In this document: in pieces, positions 63,266 through 64,000 of the stretch
How positions within the stretch are numbered: position 1 is the first letter of the stretch
Layout: each line of letters starts with the position of its first letter
Notes under the pieces: generated by a model
Told to the model about the DNA's origin: nothing
What the model saw: the letters and a program-made list of their open reading frames with translations, nothing else
Databases searched by the model: none
Assembly: GCF_002994635.1 (NCBI RefSeq)
Contig: NZ_PVNL01000074.1
Span: 62,001 to 126,000 of the forward strand
Direction of reading: 5' to 3'
DNA length: 64,000 nucleotides
Origin: Enhygromyxa salina
Lineage (GTDB): Bacteria; Myxococcota_A; Polyangia; Nannocystales; Nannocystaceae
Made by a program: the position numbers and the translations under genes

Positions 63266-64000
63266 GTGCGCACTCACCTGACCTTGGTTTTCACTCCGCT
63301 GCTGCTCGCGCTCCCGGCCTGCGCCGTCGATCAATTTCAGTCCGACGACGACTACGGCGATCCGCCCAACAGCGACACCTACAGCCCCGACGACGGCAGC
63401 GACTGGAGCGGCAGCACGTCCACGACCACCGGCGAGCCCGACACGGGCGACGGCGACGGCGACGAGGGCCCGCCCGAGTGTGACGACGCCGACAAGCGCT
63501 GCCCTCACGAGTTCACGCTGCCCGACATGAGCTACTCGAGCGTCGACGTGATCGGCGACTTCTCGTCCGACGGCTGGACCGCTGGCGCGTCGATGACCCT
63601 GGACGGCGGGACCTGGCGGGTGATCACGGGCGTGCCCTGGGACACCCCCGTCGAGTACAAATTCAGGGTCGACGGCGGGCAGGGCTACATCCCCGACCCC
63701 AACAACCCCAATCAGGTCGACGACGGGTTCGGCGGGTTCAACTCCGTGCTCGACGCGACCACCTGTGAAGACTGGGACTGCGAGTCCGACCTGATCGGCG
63801 ACTTTGACTGGCGCGACGCGGTCATCTACTTCGTGTTCGTCGATCGCTTCTATAACGGCGACATGAGCAACGACGGCCCGATCGGCGTAGAGGCGCTGGC
63901 CGACTGGCAGGGCGGCGACTGGGCCGGGGTCTCGCAAAAGATCAACGAGGGCTACTTTGACGATCTCGGCGTGAATGTGCTGTGGCTGTCGGTGCCCATG
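63266..64000 (+). CDS. GH13-type lipoprotein, truncated by the window edge
   Basis: 245 codons are visible from GTG 63266, and the frame runs off the end. The signal peptide ends in a lipobox (LLLALPAC), followed by a spacer rich in Asp, Ser, Thr and Gly (SGSTSTTTGEPDTGDGDGD) of the style I associate with Nannocystaceae secreted lipoproteins. An E-set domain follows (SSVDVIGDFSSDGW, EYKFRVDGGQGYIPDPNNP) and then the start of a GH13 barrel: DAVIYFVFVDRFYNGD, the N-terminal beta-strand shared with the other two amylases. The catalytic residues lie beyond the window. It probably acts on alpha-glucan outside the cell. An AGGA box lies 13 nt before the GTG, so the start is moderately certain. Confidence 0.85.
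   Translation, partial: MRTHLTLVFTPLLLALPACAVDQFQSDDDYGDPPNSDTYSPDDGSDWSGSTSTTTGEPDTGDGDGDEGPPECDDADKRCPHEFTLPDMSYSSVDVIGDFSSDGWTAGASMTLDGGTWRVITGVPWDTPVEYKFRVDGGQGYIPDPNNPNQVDDGFGGFNSVLDATTCEDWDCESDLIGDFDWRDAVIYFVFVDRFYNGDMSNDGPIGVEALADWQGGDWAGVSQKINEGYFDDLGVNVLWLSVPM

Overview
The window comes from a very GC-rich genome with long codon-biased ORFs, multidomain PKS/NRPS genes and lipoproteins carrying Thr/Asp/Gly-rich spacers. This fits a myxobacterium, most likely Nannocystaceae (Nannocystis, Enhygromyxa or Plesiocystis type). That placement is inference from style and gene content; no rRNA or tRNA gene is present to confirm it.

About 49 kb is one biosynthetic gene cluster in three transcription blocks. 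(1) A leftward block runs from 33,070 past position 1: a C-T protein, an MDR-type reductase, a giant Cy-A-T-KS-AT-DH-KR-ACP hybrid, three more PKS proteins, a C-T-TE terminal protein, a patatin-like hydrolase and a partial unknown gene. Nearly every junction is a 4-bp ATGA/GTGA overlap. (2) A rightward block (33,277-47,106) starts with an SDR and then a discrete carrier protein, acyl-CoA dehydrogenase and stand-alone adenylation enzyme. These three match the known route from proline to pyrrole-2-carboxyl-carrier protein. They are followed by an FATP-like acyl-CoA ligase, an ABC1/UbiB kinase-like protein, a type II thioesterase, a molybdopterin oxidoreductase, a BAHD-type acyltransferase, a PlsC/TMEM68-like acyltransferase, a COQ4-like protein and a Rieske oxygenase. 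(3) A short leftward block (49,071-47,103) has a methyltransferase and a second Rieske oxygenase, convergent with block 2.

Reading the assembly line: a pyrrole-2-carboxyl starter meets a heterocyclising Cy-A-T module (azoline or azole), then four ketide extensions, one with a C-methyltransferase, and TE release. Two PKS modules carry AT remnants without the GHSxG motif, one KR has His for the catalytic Tyr, one DH is dead, and the terminal C domain lacks the catalytic His pair. The pyrrole-azole-polyketide logic recalls the pyrronazols of Nannocystis (pyrone-oxazole-pyrroles). However, no halogenase is visible and the A-domain code is not a serine code. The ABC1 + COQ4 + Mo-enzyme + BAHD + two-Rieske tailoring set is unusual and is the best candidate for undescribed chemistry.

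From 49,160 rightward the content is ordinary cell physiology. A leftward maltose/maltodextrin ABC importer operon (malK, a malE-malF fusion, malG) is followed by a small receiver-domain protein and a tandem pair of P-loop ATPases behind a sharp sigma70-like promoter. Then come a starch/maltodextrin set: a carbohydrate porin and three GH13-family lipoprotein enzymes, the last cut by the window edge. The importer, porin and amylases make a coherent route for breaking down and importing alpha-glucan. No tRNA, rRNA, CRISPR array, insertion sequence, integrase or attachment site was seen.
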